From: Lineus longissimus
Lineage: Eukaryota; Nemertea; Pilidiophora; Heteronemertea; Lineidae
Length of the DNA: 64,000 bases
Assembly (NCBI RefSeq): GCF_910592395.1
Contig: NC_088311.1
Coordinates: forward strand, 16,062,501 to 16,126,500
Direction of reading: 5' to 3'
In this document: positions 6,849-15,232 of the stretch, piece after piece
Numbering within the stretch: the first letter of the stretch is position 1
Layout of the letters: each line of letters begins with the position of its first letter
Program-made: the position numbers and the translations under genes
Notes under the pieces: model-generated
Database searches by the model: none
What the model was told of the DNA's origin: nothing
Seen by the model: only the letters and a program-made list of their open reading frames with translations

Positions 6849-9800
6849 CTACTGCTGAGCTATGAACTGTCTGGCTCTAATTATCACCGGAGTTACAAGT
6901 CCCAACGGATCAAAATGTGAAGCAGCCACTGACAATACGCGACGTTTTGTGACGTCACGGCAAGTGTTTATCAGTCCCTTTTTGGGAAATCCCAGACGAT
7001 CAGTCACTGAATTCCAAACGAGTCCCAAAACACTGACGGTTTTCTCCTTCATTTGTGTACCTTCAAGTTCAAGAATTCTATTCAGTTCTGGCAAATTGCT
7101 TAACCACTGGCGAAGATTGAAACCTCCCTGTTTCATTATTGCGCGTGCGTTGTAGTAGTAATTGACTGCCTCGTTATCTTGATCAACACTGGTCAATAGA
7201 TTATCCATGTATAACTTCCTTGTCAGATCGATTGCAACATCACACTCATACTTCGCTAAATGTTTTTCTAATACAATGCCCAATGAGAAAGGCGATGAAG
7301 TATGACCGAACACTACGGTGGTGTAGCGGTACGCAATGATGTCCTTGATTGGATCGTTGTCGCGAAACCACAAGAATTTCACATAATTCCTGTCCTGTTC
7401 CAATAGACCAATGGATAAGAAGGCACGAGCAATGTCAGCCACCAGTGCAATGCGCGACACCCGAAACAACAACAGTAGATCGTGTAAGTTCTGAATCATA
7501 CATGGACCGGTAATCAAACAGTCATTCAAGCTCACGCGCCCTGTATTCGCCGCGAATACAATGCGAACAGGCGTGGTTTCCGAGTTTTTGAGCACAAAAA
7601 AATGTGGCATGTAATGTGAATGTTCTTCGTCCCAGGGATTACCCTTGACTTCCTCTACGTAGCATCTATCCATGTGTTCTTTTATGACCTTGCAATAAGC
7701 GTTCATTAACCCTGTTTTCTGCAAACGTTCAACAATCTGATCCAAAGGACGTCTGCACAATCGTAGATTGGATGGCAATTCCCCATGGTCCTCTTTCCAC
7801 GGTAGAGGCACCGAGTATTTCCCATCCTGAAATTCGATCTTTTCACTATATGCTGCCTTAAAGTTCTCATCTACGCCACCTACGTCATCAGTGACGTCAT
7901 TGACACCCACTTCACTACACCGAAAATATGTCAACAACCGATTGTCTAAATCCGTGTTGGACAACGCTCCACAAAGGTCCACATCTCCCGGTTGAGTTCC
8001 GCAGAAACACATTATGGGTCTGATATCAGCTGCCACAATCGGCCTATCCTTATGAACTGGTCCTAACAACAATGCACCGAGATTTGACTTTATGAACGGA
8101 GAGACCATCAGCACATCCACAACAAATGGCTCTCCACGAAAGTCATCTGCTAACTCCAAACCTCGAATGTGTGGTAGTGACTTAGCCTTACACCAACCTC
8201 GTTGGCTGATGGGTGCAACTATCTCCCGTGAGATCAACAATGGAACACGTGTCATTCCATCAGACGTCATTATCCCTACTGTTGCCAAACCATAGTGATC
8301 CTTCGCATAACACTGAAATCCGTGAATTCCGAGATCAATATAACCCCTAGGCTGGATGCCAAGTAATAACGCGACATCCTGACGCATGTAACTTAACATT
8401 GAACCCACGTCAATGAAGATTCGAACCTCTACCTGCGTACCATTGTAGTCCATTTTAGCCCTGGCCGTTTTCACCAACACTGGGTTATCACCTATGATCG
8501 ATGACGTAACAATATCCGCATATGAATCACTTTCCACCAACGTATCCATACCGGCACTCGTAGATTTATTCTGAACCAAACTGCAGCACGACGTCGGTCC
8601 TGGCGTTTCCTGGGCCGATTGCGTAATCTCCGTGATCGAATTTCTATTCCCACGATTATACCGTTTTCTTGACTGAGCACGATACCGTGAACGATTTCCG
8701 AAATCGATTCCATGCAGTGACGTATGATGTAGTCCACAGCAAGATGAACACTGTAGCGAACTTGTACATTTCCTAGAAAAGTGTCCTGGCAACAAACACA
8801 ATCGGCATAGACCTTTTGCAAACACCAAATCACGTTTCTGTTTTGCAGAAATATTACATTTTTCTGGTTGGTGTTTCGGTGAACCACAAATTTCGCAGTT
8901 ACTAGTGTGTGCCATAAATGCACCTACAGATGAATTTGGTAGCTTTTGACAGATTTCAACAGTTATCCTCTCTGTAATATCAATATCCTCAGTCTGTGTT
9001 TCATAACGTTCGCCCTGGCGCTTTAACCCGTCTGTGAATGTCTTAAGATTGTACACATCTGTTCTGTCAAGATCAGCCATGTTTCCCCGAATAACAGCAG
9101 GTAGTTTTTCCTCGAGAATAGGTACAATTATTCCAGCTGCTCTATCAACGTCAATGTTTAGTGCTTCCAAACTCCGCAGGTCCGTCATTACTTGATTATA
9201 AAACGAGCGAAGTGCAGCTCCGGACATGTTTGGGTTCCTCAAATGAAACAGTCGCAACACGTGCGCACGAATGATTTTTCGGTCTTTTCCGAAGGTTTCT
9301 AGCAATGTTTTCTTGAGAATCACGTAATTCGCTGCTGAGGGTATGAGTGATCGAACAGAGTCCAAAGCTTCACCTTCTAACAAACCGTATAGGTAATCAA
9401 AACGATTTATATCAGAAATGTTCGAATTTTTGTCGATTTCCGCTGTGTATCGTTCCCAGAATGGCAGCCAATCAGTAAGGTAACCATTGAAAGTCGGAAG
9501 CGTTAATTTTGGTAACTTTGAAGTAGTCACTGGACCTTTTGGCACTGGTACTACTGGGTTATCCATTGTTGACTTGAATTTAGCTAAAAAGTTCTTGGCT
9601 TTAACGATATTCATCTGATTATCGACGGACTTTTCACAAGCGTCCTCGGCATCTCTAGCAGCATCACCTTCGTCGATACTAACAAGATTAAATTCGATAT
9701 TCTTATTCAGCTCCTTGATATCCGAAAAATTCTCCTCGTGAACTGCCAAAATCGTTTGAACATTCACTATCTGTTCCAGTGTCGGGTGGTCTTCAGAAAG

Positions 9801-9920
9801 GATATCGGAAATCCTGTTCACTAACCGTGTGAAGTTGCGTCGTTTGTTCGTCCTCTGTTGTTTCATTGTCTGCACGAGTTCTTTTGGTTCGACTCCTGGT
9901 TCTCCCTTGGGTTTGCTCAT
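6849..9920 (-). CDS. BEL/Pao Gag-Pol polyprotein (gag, protease, RT; C-terminus lost)
   Basis: 1023 codons, starting at the ATG at 9920, 21 bp after the primer binding site. Order of parts: an N-terminal coiled region; a DUF1759-type gag core (about 135-300, with LTDWLPFWERY); two CCHC knuckles from residue 342 (CEICGSPKHQPEKC, then CRLCLLPGHFSRKC) and a third Cys/His cluster; a DUF1758-type aspartic protease with Asp504; and reverse transcriptase with Asp829 in VADIARAF and the YMDN box at 904-907. It stops soon after VIIRARQFIAQQ, where family members continue into RNase H and integrase, so the pol is incomplete. The protease motif reads DVG instead of the usual D-S/T-G, and the RT box has Asn for the second Asp. 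The long frame with no internal stop suggests a fairly recent insertion. Confidence 0.88.
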   Translation of the reverse strand: MSKPKGEPGVEPKELVQTMKQQRTNKRRNFTRLVNRISDILSEDHPTLEQIVNVQTILAVHEENFSDIKELNKNIEFNLVSIDEGDAARDAEDACEKSVDNQMNIVKAKNFLAKFKSTMDNPVVPVPKGPVTTSKLPKLTLPTFNGYLTDWLPFWERYTAEIDKNSNISDINRFDYLYGLLEGEALDSVRSLIPSAANYVILKKTLLETFGKDRKIIRAHVLRLFHLRNPNMSGAALRSFYNQVMTDLRSLEALNIDVDRAAGIIVPILEEKLPAVIRGNMADLDRTDVYNLKTFTDGLKRQGERYETQTEDIDITERITVEICQKLPNSSVGAFMAHTSNCEICGSPKHQPEKCNISAKQKRDLVFAKGLCRLCLLPGHFSRKCTSSLQCSSCCGLHHTSLHGIDFGNRSRYRAQSRKRYNRGNRNSITEITQSAQETPGPTSCCSLVQNKSTSAGMDTLVESDSYADIVTSSIIGDNPVLVKTARAKMDYNGTQVEVRIFIDVGSMLSYMRQDVALLLGIQPRGYIDLGIHGFQCYAKDHYGLATVGIMTSDGMTRVPLLISREIVAPISQRGWCKAKSLPHIRGLELADDFRGEPFVVDVLMVSPFIKSNLGALLLGPVHKDRPIVAADIRPIMCFCGTQPGDVDLCGALSNTDLDNRLLTYFRCSEVGVNDVTDDVGGVDENFKAAYSEKIEFQDGKYSVPLPWKEDHGELPSNLRLCRRPLDQIVERLQKTGLMNAYCKVIKEHMDRCYVEEVKGNPWDEEHSHYMPHFFVLKNSETTPVRIVFAANTGRVSLNDCLITGPCMIQNLHDLLLLFRVSRIALVADIARAFLSIGLLEQDRNYVKFLWFRDNDPIKDIIAYRYTTVVFGHTSSPFSLGIVLEKHLAKYECDVAIDLTRKLYMDNLLTSVDQDNEAVNYYYNARAIMKQGGFNLRQWLSNLPELNRILELEGTQMKEKTVSVLGLVWNSVTDRLGFPKKGLINTCRDVTKRRVLSVAASHFDPLGLVTPVIIRARQFIAQQ

Positions 9921-9940
9921 GTTGAAAGGCTAACGAGAAA

Positions 9941-9957
9941 TCCTGGTCACGGCACCA
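9941..9957 (-). other. Primer binding site of the BEL element
   Basis: Minus strand reads TGGTGCCGTGACCAGGA two bases after the LTR end. It begins with TGG, the complement of a tRNA CCA tail. The tRNA species is not assigned. Confidence 0.7.
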
Positions 9958-9959
9958 TT

Positions 9960-10173
9960 TGTAAACATCAATACTAAAACACCAGATTCCTGTTAGAGCC
10001 CACAGGGACAAACGCAAGAGGAACTACGTGCTTCTTGTGACTCCACATGCGAAGTGATCTTTATTACAACATTATTATAAGGGTGAACATATAAACCAAG
10101 TGACTCCGTAAATGCATGTCATATTTCACTACAGTGAATTTGTCTACGGTGGCCTGTAAACCTAGTTTACACA
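9960..10173 (-). repeat. 5' LTR of the BEL element (214 bp)
   Basis: On the minus strand it begins TGTGTAAACTAG and ends GATGTTTACA, giving TGT...ACA termini with a near-perfect short inverted repeat (TGTAAAC/GTTTACA). An AATAAA poly(A) signal lies at 10075-10070 and an AT-rich stretch precedes it. The first 12 bases match 11 of 12 the start of the 3' LTR remnant at 15168, which supports this boundary. Only one LTR of this copy is present. Confidence 0.8.
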
Positions 10174-10508
10174 TTGGCAGTACGGTTATTAATATCCGGT
10201 ATTTGTCTTTTGCCGCCGTGTCCCATCGTTGTGACCTGTCCGTACTCCTGGGGCGTGAGTCGTCTCAATGCGGGTTGTAGGCCTACTTCTCGTTCGTCGT
10301 CGCTCACCACCTCGACACCTCCACTCCGCACGTGTCCGCTCTTGAACATTGTTCTCATTGCTGCATTCGATGCCCTAGGGCACCTCGCACCCCGTTTTCC
10401 TATCAATCTCCTCGCCTTTGTCCTCATCTTGTCTTGTCTTTTCGTAACTTGTCTCTCTTTGCTTAAAATCGTACTCCTAGGATATTTCGGGATGCTTCCT
10501 TCAACAGA
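10167..10508 (-). CDS. Candidate terminal exon of an unrecognised host gene
   Basis: On the minus strand, a pyrimidine-rich tract ending tttcttgtgtattttcag meets the requirements of a 3' splice site, with the exon starting at 10508. The frame then stays open for over 110 codons. The product is basic and unrecognised, with an Arg/Lys-rich part (KMRTKARRLIGKRGARCPR) and a C-terminal part containing LTPQEYGQVTTMGHGGK. The last base of one codon, the next codon and the TAA stop fall within the first seven bases of the BEL LTR, so the insertion supplies the stop. The opposite strand is also open for 112 codons here, so coding strand is not certain. RNA evidence would settle it. Confidence 0.35.
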   Translation of the reverse strand, partial: SVEGSIPKYPRSTILSKERQVTKRQDKMRTKARRLIGKRGARCPRASNAAMRTMFKSGHVRSGGVEVVSDDEREVGLQPALRRLTPQEYGQVTTMGHGGKRQIPDINNRTANV

Positions 10509-10511
10509 CTG

Positions 10512-11968
10512 AAAATACACAAGAAAGGACAAGAGATTACATGTGCGTGACAGCACAATAGAATTTGAAATAAGTGAAGGAAAGACAGGTGTCTTACAAA
10601 ATATACATGTATATTAAATCCACATATGGATGACAGTGCAAATGCACGGGGTGTGCACAGAGAGATTGAATGCACTATGCACATGTATGTATTTGGGAAG
10701 GGGTTGGCAATGTTGCTATAAATATACCTTTTTGGAAAGTGAAACCTTTTATATTACAATGAAAATGGAGCAGGGGATTTAGGGTTTAAATGTAGCTATT
10801 TGTTATTCTGTACACAAAATGGTTTCACTTATGATTTAGATTATTATTGTAGAATTTGGTGAAATAGAAAAATTATGTCTTGGAAAGATGGTGCCCAGAT
10901 TGCATCTGCTCATGCCCAGTGACATGTGCAGAAGCAACTTCCTGGAGGTGTTGTGGCCAAAGCACTAGATGGCAGGACCAAACTTGTGGAGAATTTTGAG
11001 GAGGGAAATATGAATTTTGAGTCAGCAACATTACAAAAGGGTGGATGTTGATAGGACAATAGCGATGACAATGGTTGCTGTTGTGGAAGTGTCATGAATT
11101 AAAATTGTTTCAAATTCCTATTTCAGATAGACTGTAGACCACTGGTGATTTGTCGAAGATTCGGTACCATTCGATTCAGAATTCTACGAGTTAATGAGTT
11201 TAACTTGAAGACAGTCTGTAAACAATTTGAAGACGAAATATAAGGTAGGTTGTCCGTATCGGACAAAATTTTAAAACGTTAATAGCTCGCTCAAATCAAG
11301 TTCATTTTTGATGAAACTTGGTTATGTTAGTCAAGACATCTCAAATGCTTGGGAAAAGGCATATTTCATTGATATCTCAAGATTATCCCTCTTCATTGAG
11401 ACAAGAGCACTAATGAATATTCATAGGTTGGAGGGTCCATGCCTATCTATTAGACGAGTGCATGTTTTTTACTCTCAAGTACATATTTGGAGAGGTATTG
11501 AAAAAATATTTGCTGTGGCAAGTCTACAGATATAAATAAATTGTTTGGTAAAAAAAATAATTTTGAATTTTGACAACCTGGCCATGGGGGGTGATTCAAA
11601 TTTGGAGTGAAAATGGCCGAAATGGGTAAAAATGTCCACTTGTGTCAAACTTGTCAATTAAAAAAAAAATTTCCGTGGTCAATCACCAATTTCCATCGCA
11701 CCAGTTACTCGCAAGACTAACCCGTATATCATATCCGAATTTCAGTTTCACTACTTGACGCATTCTTTGATGGCGGGCATTTGAAATAACTGGAAATGGC
11801 TTGGAAAATCAATTGTGGTCTTGTCTCACAGTCGTTTATCAATACATCACTTATAGTATAGTACACTGAAACTCTGATGATGGCGGCCACGGGTACAGTG
11901 GACTAGTTAGCGGAAAAGCGGGAAGTTACGCTGTGCGCATGCTCATTGCGATTGCAATGCTTGATGCG
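10512..11968. other. Non-coding stretch
   Basis: Low-complexity AT-rich DNA with no supported gene. Several short frames of 60-75 codons lack motifs. Between 11240 and 11700 the sequence resembles old repetitive DNA, but no family was recognised. Confidence 0.5.
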
Positions 11969-12172
11969 TATTAGGCGCGTCACACTACGAATTCCAATGC
12001 GGCTTCAATGCGGCTTGGCCAAAGCGACTTGGTTGATGTGTATTAAGGAACTGCATTTGTTAAAGTGGTTTGAAAACGGTACAAACCGACTTGAGTGTTA
12101 CAGCCAAAAGCGTATTAAAGTTTTAATGCGCAGTCAATTCGCATTAAAACGCTAGTGTGACCACGGCATTAG
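11969..12172. mobile_element. MITE candidate with imperfect terminal inverted repeats
   Basis: The left end (tattaggcgcgtcacactac) and the reverse complement of the right end (ctaatgccgtggtcacacta) share TCACACTA and, further in, AATGCG. The interior is non-coding and repeats caatgcggctt twice. A perfect 10-bp-arm hairpin (ttttaatgcg / cgcattaaaa) lies at 12121-12149. The size of ~200 bp fits a non-autonomous DNA transposon. Target duplication is unclear (TTA or TA). Confidence 0.5.
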
Positions 12173-12269
12173 AACTGCCCTCAACTCCAAGAGCTATATG
12201 TCCCTGTGCTACGACTCTTTGGAGGACACATGTCTCAGAGCTGCCCTCTTCTATCTCGAGCTAGAAACA

Positions 12270-12452
12270 AGGGTGCTTCATAGGGGTGCCATGGAAAATC
12301 CAAGGGTGCTTTACGGCACCAAGGGTGCTTTGGGGGTGTTTTAGGGAGATAAGGGTGCTTTGCAAGTTGTGAGGGTGCCATGGATGGTAGAGGTGCTAAT
12401 TTGGCACCCTAGGGTGCCATTTCAGCACCATTTCGGCCCCTCAAAGGGTGCG
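12270..12452. repeat. Degenerate agggtgc(t/c) repeat patch with 16-bp palindrome
   Basis: The word agggtgc or a one-base variant occurs about eight times at irregular 20-30-bp intervals, along with its complement ggcacc. A perfect palindrome, ggcaccctagggtgcc, lies at 12403-12418. No coding potential is seen. Confidence 0.65.
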
Positions 12453-12520
12453 TTAGCCTAGTGAGGCATTCAGTGGCCGGATGTCGCCGCCAGTTGACCT
12501 AAGCCTGCGGTTAAAACGGC

Positions 12521-14219
12521 GCCTAGGTCTCACTAGCCAGTGCAATGGCCGGGCCTACCTGGCTCCACAAATGGCGCGACGTCATTTCATGCATACCCCT
12601 GTTCAAGTGGCTGTCGACCTTGCAGTATATCACTCTCACACATAAACCTATACATTTCTGAATAGCTTGTCGCTTCTAGAATACATCTGGCCAGCTTTCA
12701 TTGTTATCAAGTAATTCAGTCATGAGAACATGGGGGCAGCACAATACATGAGACACCCTGTACATCGATGAAAATTTTGAAAATTTCACCTTGCCGCCTT
12801 ATAACTTGACAATTAACATGGATGGTGAAATAATATTTTTATAAACTTCTACTTATCACCTTGAGAAAGCCAAATAATAACAATTTTAAATTTTGATACC
12901 AAAATAGGGTGCCGTTGCGGCTTTTCTTTGAGCATTTTGACCGCGAAGTCTCACCTTGAGAACATGTGCACTCTGACAGGAACCAGTTCATGTCAACATC
13001 CGATTGAGCTATAAATAGCATGCGAGGCCTGGTCACTGCGGACGTGCACAGAAGAAGCTGATATTTCAACGTACTCTCTACTATACAACAGTAGAGCATT
13101 TCACTGTTGTCGATATCGCATTAAACAGTGAACATTCTACTGTGTGTTTGCTTTTGCGCACATTCTCTGCGCAACGGAAGAATACCATTGAATATTCTGG
13201 AATATTGTTGAATGACCACGTGATTTAATTTGTACTATGTACATAGTTTTTGACTGTAGCCGAATAGATAATCAATCAATAAATCAATTTGAATTTCAAA
13301 TTTTGACTCATTTATTTTATTTTAGCAGTGAGGATGGGCGGCTACAGGCGGTATCATTTCCAACAACATGTCACATGCACAAAAGAGACCTTTTTCCCCT
13401 ATGTGCCAGGAGTATGAGGGGTTGGGGCGGTTAGGTCCTCTCATTCCCAGCCGCCAGTCACAATCTGGTATATTTTGTCTCGAGTATGAATTTTGGCAAT
13501 AATCATGGGTCGGGGTCCTATCATTGCCAGCCACGAGTCACAATCTGGTAACTTTTTGTCTCACATATAATGTTTGGCAGTGATCATGGGTCGGGGTCCT
13601 ATCATTCCCAGCCACGAGTCACAATCTGGTAACTTTTTGTCTCACGTATGAAGTTTGGCAGTGATCATGGGTCGGGGTCCCATCATTCCCAGTCACGAGT
13701 CACAATCTGGTAACTTTTTGTCTCACGTATGAAGTTTGGCAGTGATCATGGGTCGGGGTCCCATCATTCCAAGTCACGAGTCACAATCTGGTAACTTTTT
13801 GTCTCACGTATGAAGTTTGGCAGTGATCATGGGTCGGGGTCCTATCATTCACAGCCACAAGTCACAATCTGGTAACTTTTTGTCTCACATATAAAGTTTG
13901 GCAGTGATCATGGGTCGGGGTCCCATCATTCCCAGCCACGAGTCACAATCTGGTAACTGTGAACTGTCTACTATGTGAGCGGAATATGGAGACAGTGAAG
14001 AGTTCACTGTTTTGTGCGGAGCATGCTCTGGATATTTTCCTCAAATAATCGTCAGAGCTACCTCTTCACAAAATACCCAGGACACCGACATTTGAACATG
14101 CAGCAATAGCGATATGATAGGCTTATCTGTATCCATGGTAATCGCCTGAGATTGAAGAACTTTTTTTTTAGGGGCGACCAATCTTGACCTGATCACCACT
14201 GGCTAGTGAGACCCTAGGC
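12521..14219. mobile_element. ~1.7-kb non-autonomous element candidate bounded by inverted repeats
   Basis: Left 12521-12542 reads gcctaggtctcactagccag then tg. The reverse complement of right 14197-14219 matches it except for one extra G. The interior has no open frame of note, but holds the 81-bp minisatellite. No target duplication was found, so the inverted repeats may instead be two copies of a shorter dispersed repeat. About 250-bp unannotated stretches on each side of the minisatellite show nothing further. Confidence 0.45.
13428..13958. repeat. 81-bp minisatellite, about 6.5 copies
   Basis: gtcacaatctggta starts at 13457, 13537, 13618, 13699, 13780, 13861 and 13942. The spacing is 80 bp once and 81 bp five times. 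Units also share gatcatgggtcggggtcc and are ~90% alike or better. The last unit breaks off after ctggtaact. 81 is a multiple of three, but no long frame crosses all copies. Confidence 0.92.
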
Positions 14220-14295
14220 CTATTTAAGGGGTCCGAGGATGGTTTGCGTCACGGCTCCGACGTCAGGATGGGTCTGCTGATGTCATGACGTCACA

Positions 14296-14808
14296 ATGCC
14301 AAAATTTGACGGAAAGATCACCGATTGGACGCCGTTTTGGGAACGATTCGTTACCGAGATTGACAGAAATGCTGATATTTCGGATATCAATCGTTTTGAC
14401 TATCTCTATGGGCTTCTAGAGGGCGAGGCTCTGAATGCAATTCGGGCGATCATTCGACTGCTAACTATGCTGTTTTGAAACAAACGTTGAAGGACAATTT
14501 TGGTAGACCTAAAAAGATAATTCGAGCGCATGTGTTGCGATAAGTGCATCTGAAAGAGCCAAAAATATCAGGACAGGGACTTCGAACGTATTATAATAGT
14601 GTAATGACTGACATTCGCAGTTTAGATCAATGCTGACACTAAGGATGCAGCAGCTATTTTGATTCCTATTATTGAGGATAAGTTGCCTGGTGTTGTACGT
14701 GCGGATATTGCGGACAGTGACCGTGCAGAGGAATACGACCTCAAAACGTTCCTCGACGCTTTGAAGTGCCAGGTCGAAAAGTACGAAACAGCGGCTACAA
14801 ATCTTGAC
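14296..14808 (+). pseudogene. BEL gag remnant
   Basis: The translation aligns with about residues 145-310 of the Gag-Pol at 6849-9920 (for example ITDWTPFWERF, SDINRFDYLYGLLEGEAL, then further on DKLPGVVRADIAD and LKTFLDALKCQ). Breaks: one frameshift near 14450, an in-frame TAA near 14540, and a second frameshift near 14630. The frame is therefore open only in two pieces, 14296-14478 and 14659 onward. The 5' part of gag is missing; the sequence before 14294 does not match the intact copy. Confidence 0.8.
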
Positions 14809-15152
14809 CTTGGTGATGTAGTCATCATTGAAGATGATAAGGTACCGAGGACACGATGGAAATTAGCAGTTGTCCTAGATTTGATTCGAGGTGCAGATTC
14901 TAGAGTGCGCGCTGCATTTATTAGATATGATGGTAATCGCACCACAAGTAGGGCTATTGCCAAACTGTACCCATTAGAGGTCAGTGTTGACACTGCTACT
15001 CGAGATTCAGCGCAAAGCCTGATGAAGCAAGTGCTCATTCTGAATCTAGAGATTCTGTTGAAAATGGGCCACCTGACATAAATCAGTTGAGACGTAGCAA
15101 GCGATCATCAGTTGCAGCAACCAGAGCAAAAATTGCGGAGCAGCTCCGTTAA
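14809..15152 (+). pseudogene. BEL pol C-terminal remnant (DUF5641-like)
   Basis: Directly after the gag segment the frame reads LGDVVIIEDDKVPRTRWKL and later SRAIAKLYPLEV. This is the pattern of the DUF5641 region that ends BEL/Pao integrase. The junction with gag falls near 14800-14815 and keeps the frame. A frameshift near 15015 moves the natural end into another frame, which closes at the TAA at 15150-15152 after a Ser/Arg/Lys-rich tail (RRSKRSSVAATRAK). Known BEL elements end pol in a similar basic tail just before the polypurine tract. Confidence 0.7.
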
Positions 15153-15154
15153 TT

Positions 15155-15232
15155 GTCGGGCGGAGAATGTGGAAACTAGCATGGGTCTTTTGCCATGTTG
15201 GCCAATTGGTGTTAGTAAATGACCAAGATTAT
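15155..15232 (+). repeat. Polypurine tract and truncated 3' LTR
   Basis: gtcgggcggagaa forms a purine-rich tract, and TGTGGAAACTAG begins at 15168. It matches 11 of 12 bases of the LTR start at 10173 on the other strand. Only about 65 bp of LTR remain before the satellite starts. Confidence 0.65.

Larger units (their letters stand above)
6849..10173 (-). mobile_element. BEL/Pao LTR retrotransposon, 3'-truncated
   Basis: In transcription order on the minus strand it holds a 5' LTR (10173 to 9960), a primer binding site (9957 to 9941) and one gag-pol frame (9920 to 6849). That frame has gag, zinc knuckles, aspartic protease and reverse transcriptase. RNase H, integrase, the C-terminal DUF5641 region and the 3' LTR are absent; sequence below 6849 is unrelated. 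The element is therefore a truncated copy. A second copy of the same family lies at 14294-15232 in the opposite orientation. Confidence 0.85.
14294..15232 (+). mobile_element. Internally deleted BEL/Pao copy, same family as the 6.8-10.2 kb element
   Basis: It begins within gag without a 5' LTR or PBS, then passes from gag directly into the last part of pol. A polypurine-like tract and the start of a 3' LTR follow before the satellite takes over at 15233. Most of pol (protease, RT, RNase H, integrase core) is missing. Frameshifts and a stop show that it is an old, inactive copy. Confidence 0.8.

Noticed and set aside
8492-8923. 143-codon minus-strand frame
   Set aside because: It overlaps the BEL Gag-Pol in another frame and is a shadow of it.
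10174-10512. 112-codon plus-strand frame opposite the candidate exon
   Set aside because: Hydrophobic translation without motifs; the minus strand has the better splice signal. Kept only as a caution on strand.
12839-13099. 86-codon minus-strand frame
   Set aside because: No motif, no start context and it lies in the non-coding interior of the inverted-repeat segment.
13322-13534. 70-codon minus-strand frame
   Set aside because: It lies partly in the 81-bp minisatellite and has no family resemblance.
14622-15038. 138-codon minus-strand frame
   Set aside because: It is the antisense shadow of the BEL gag/pol remnant.
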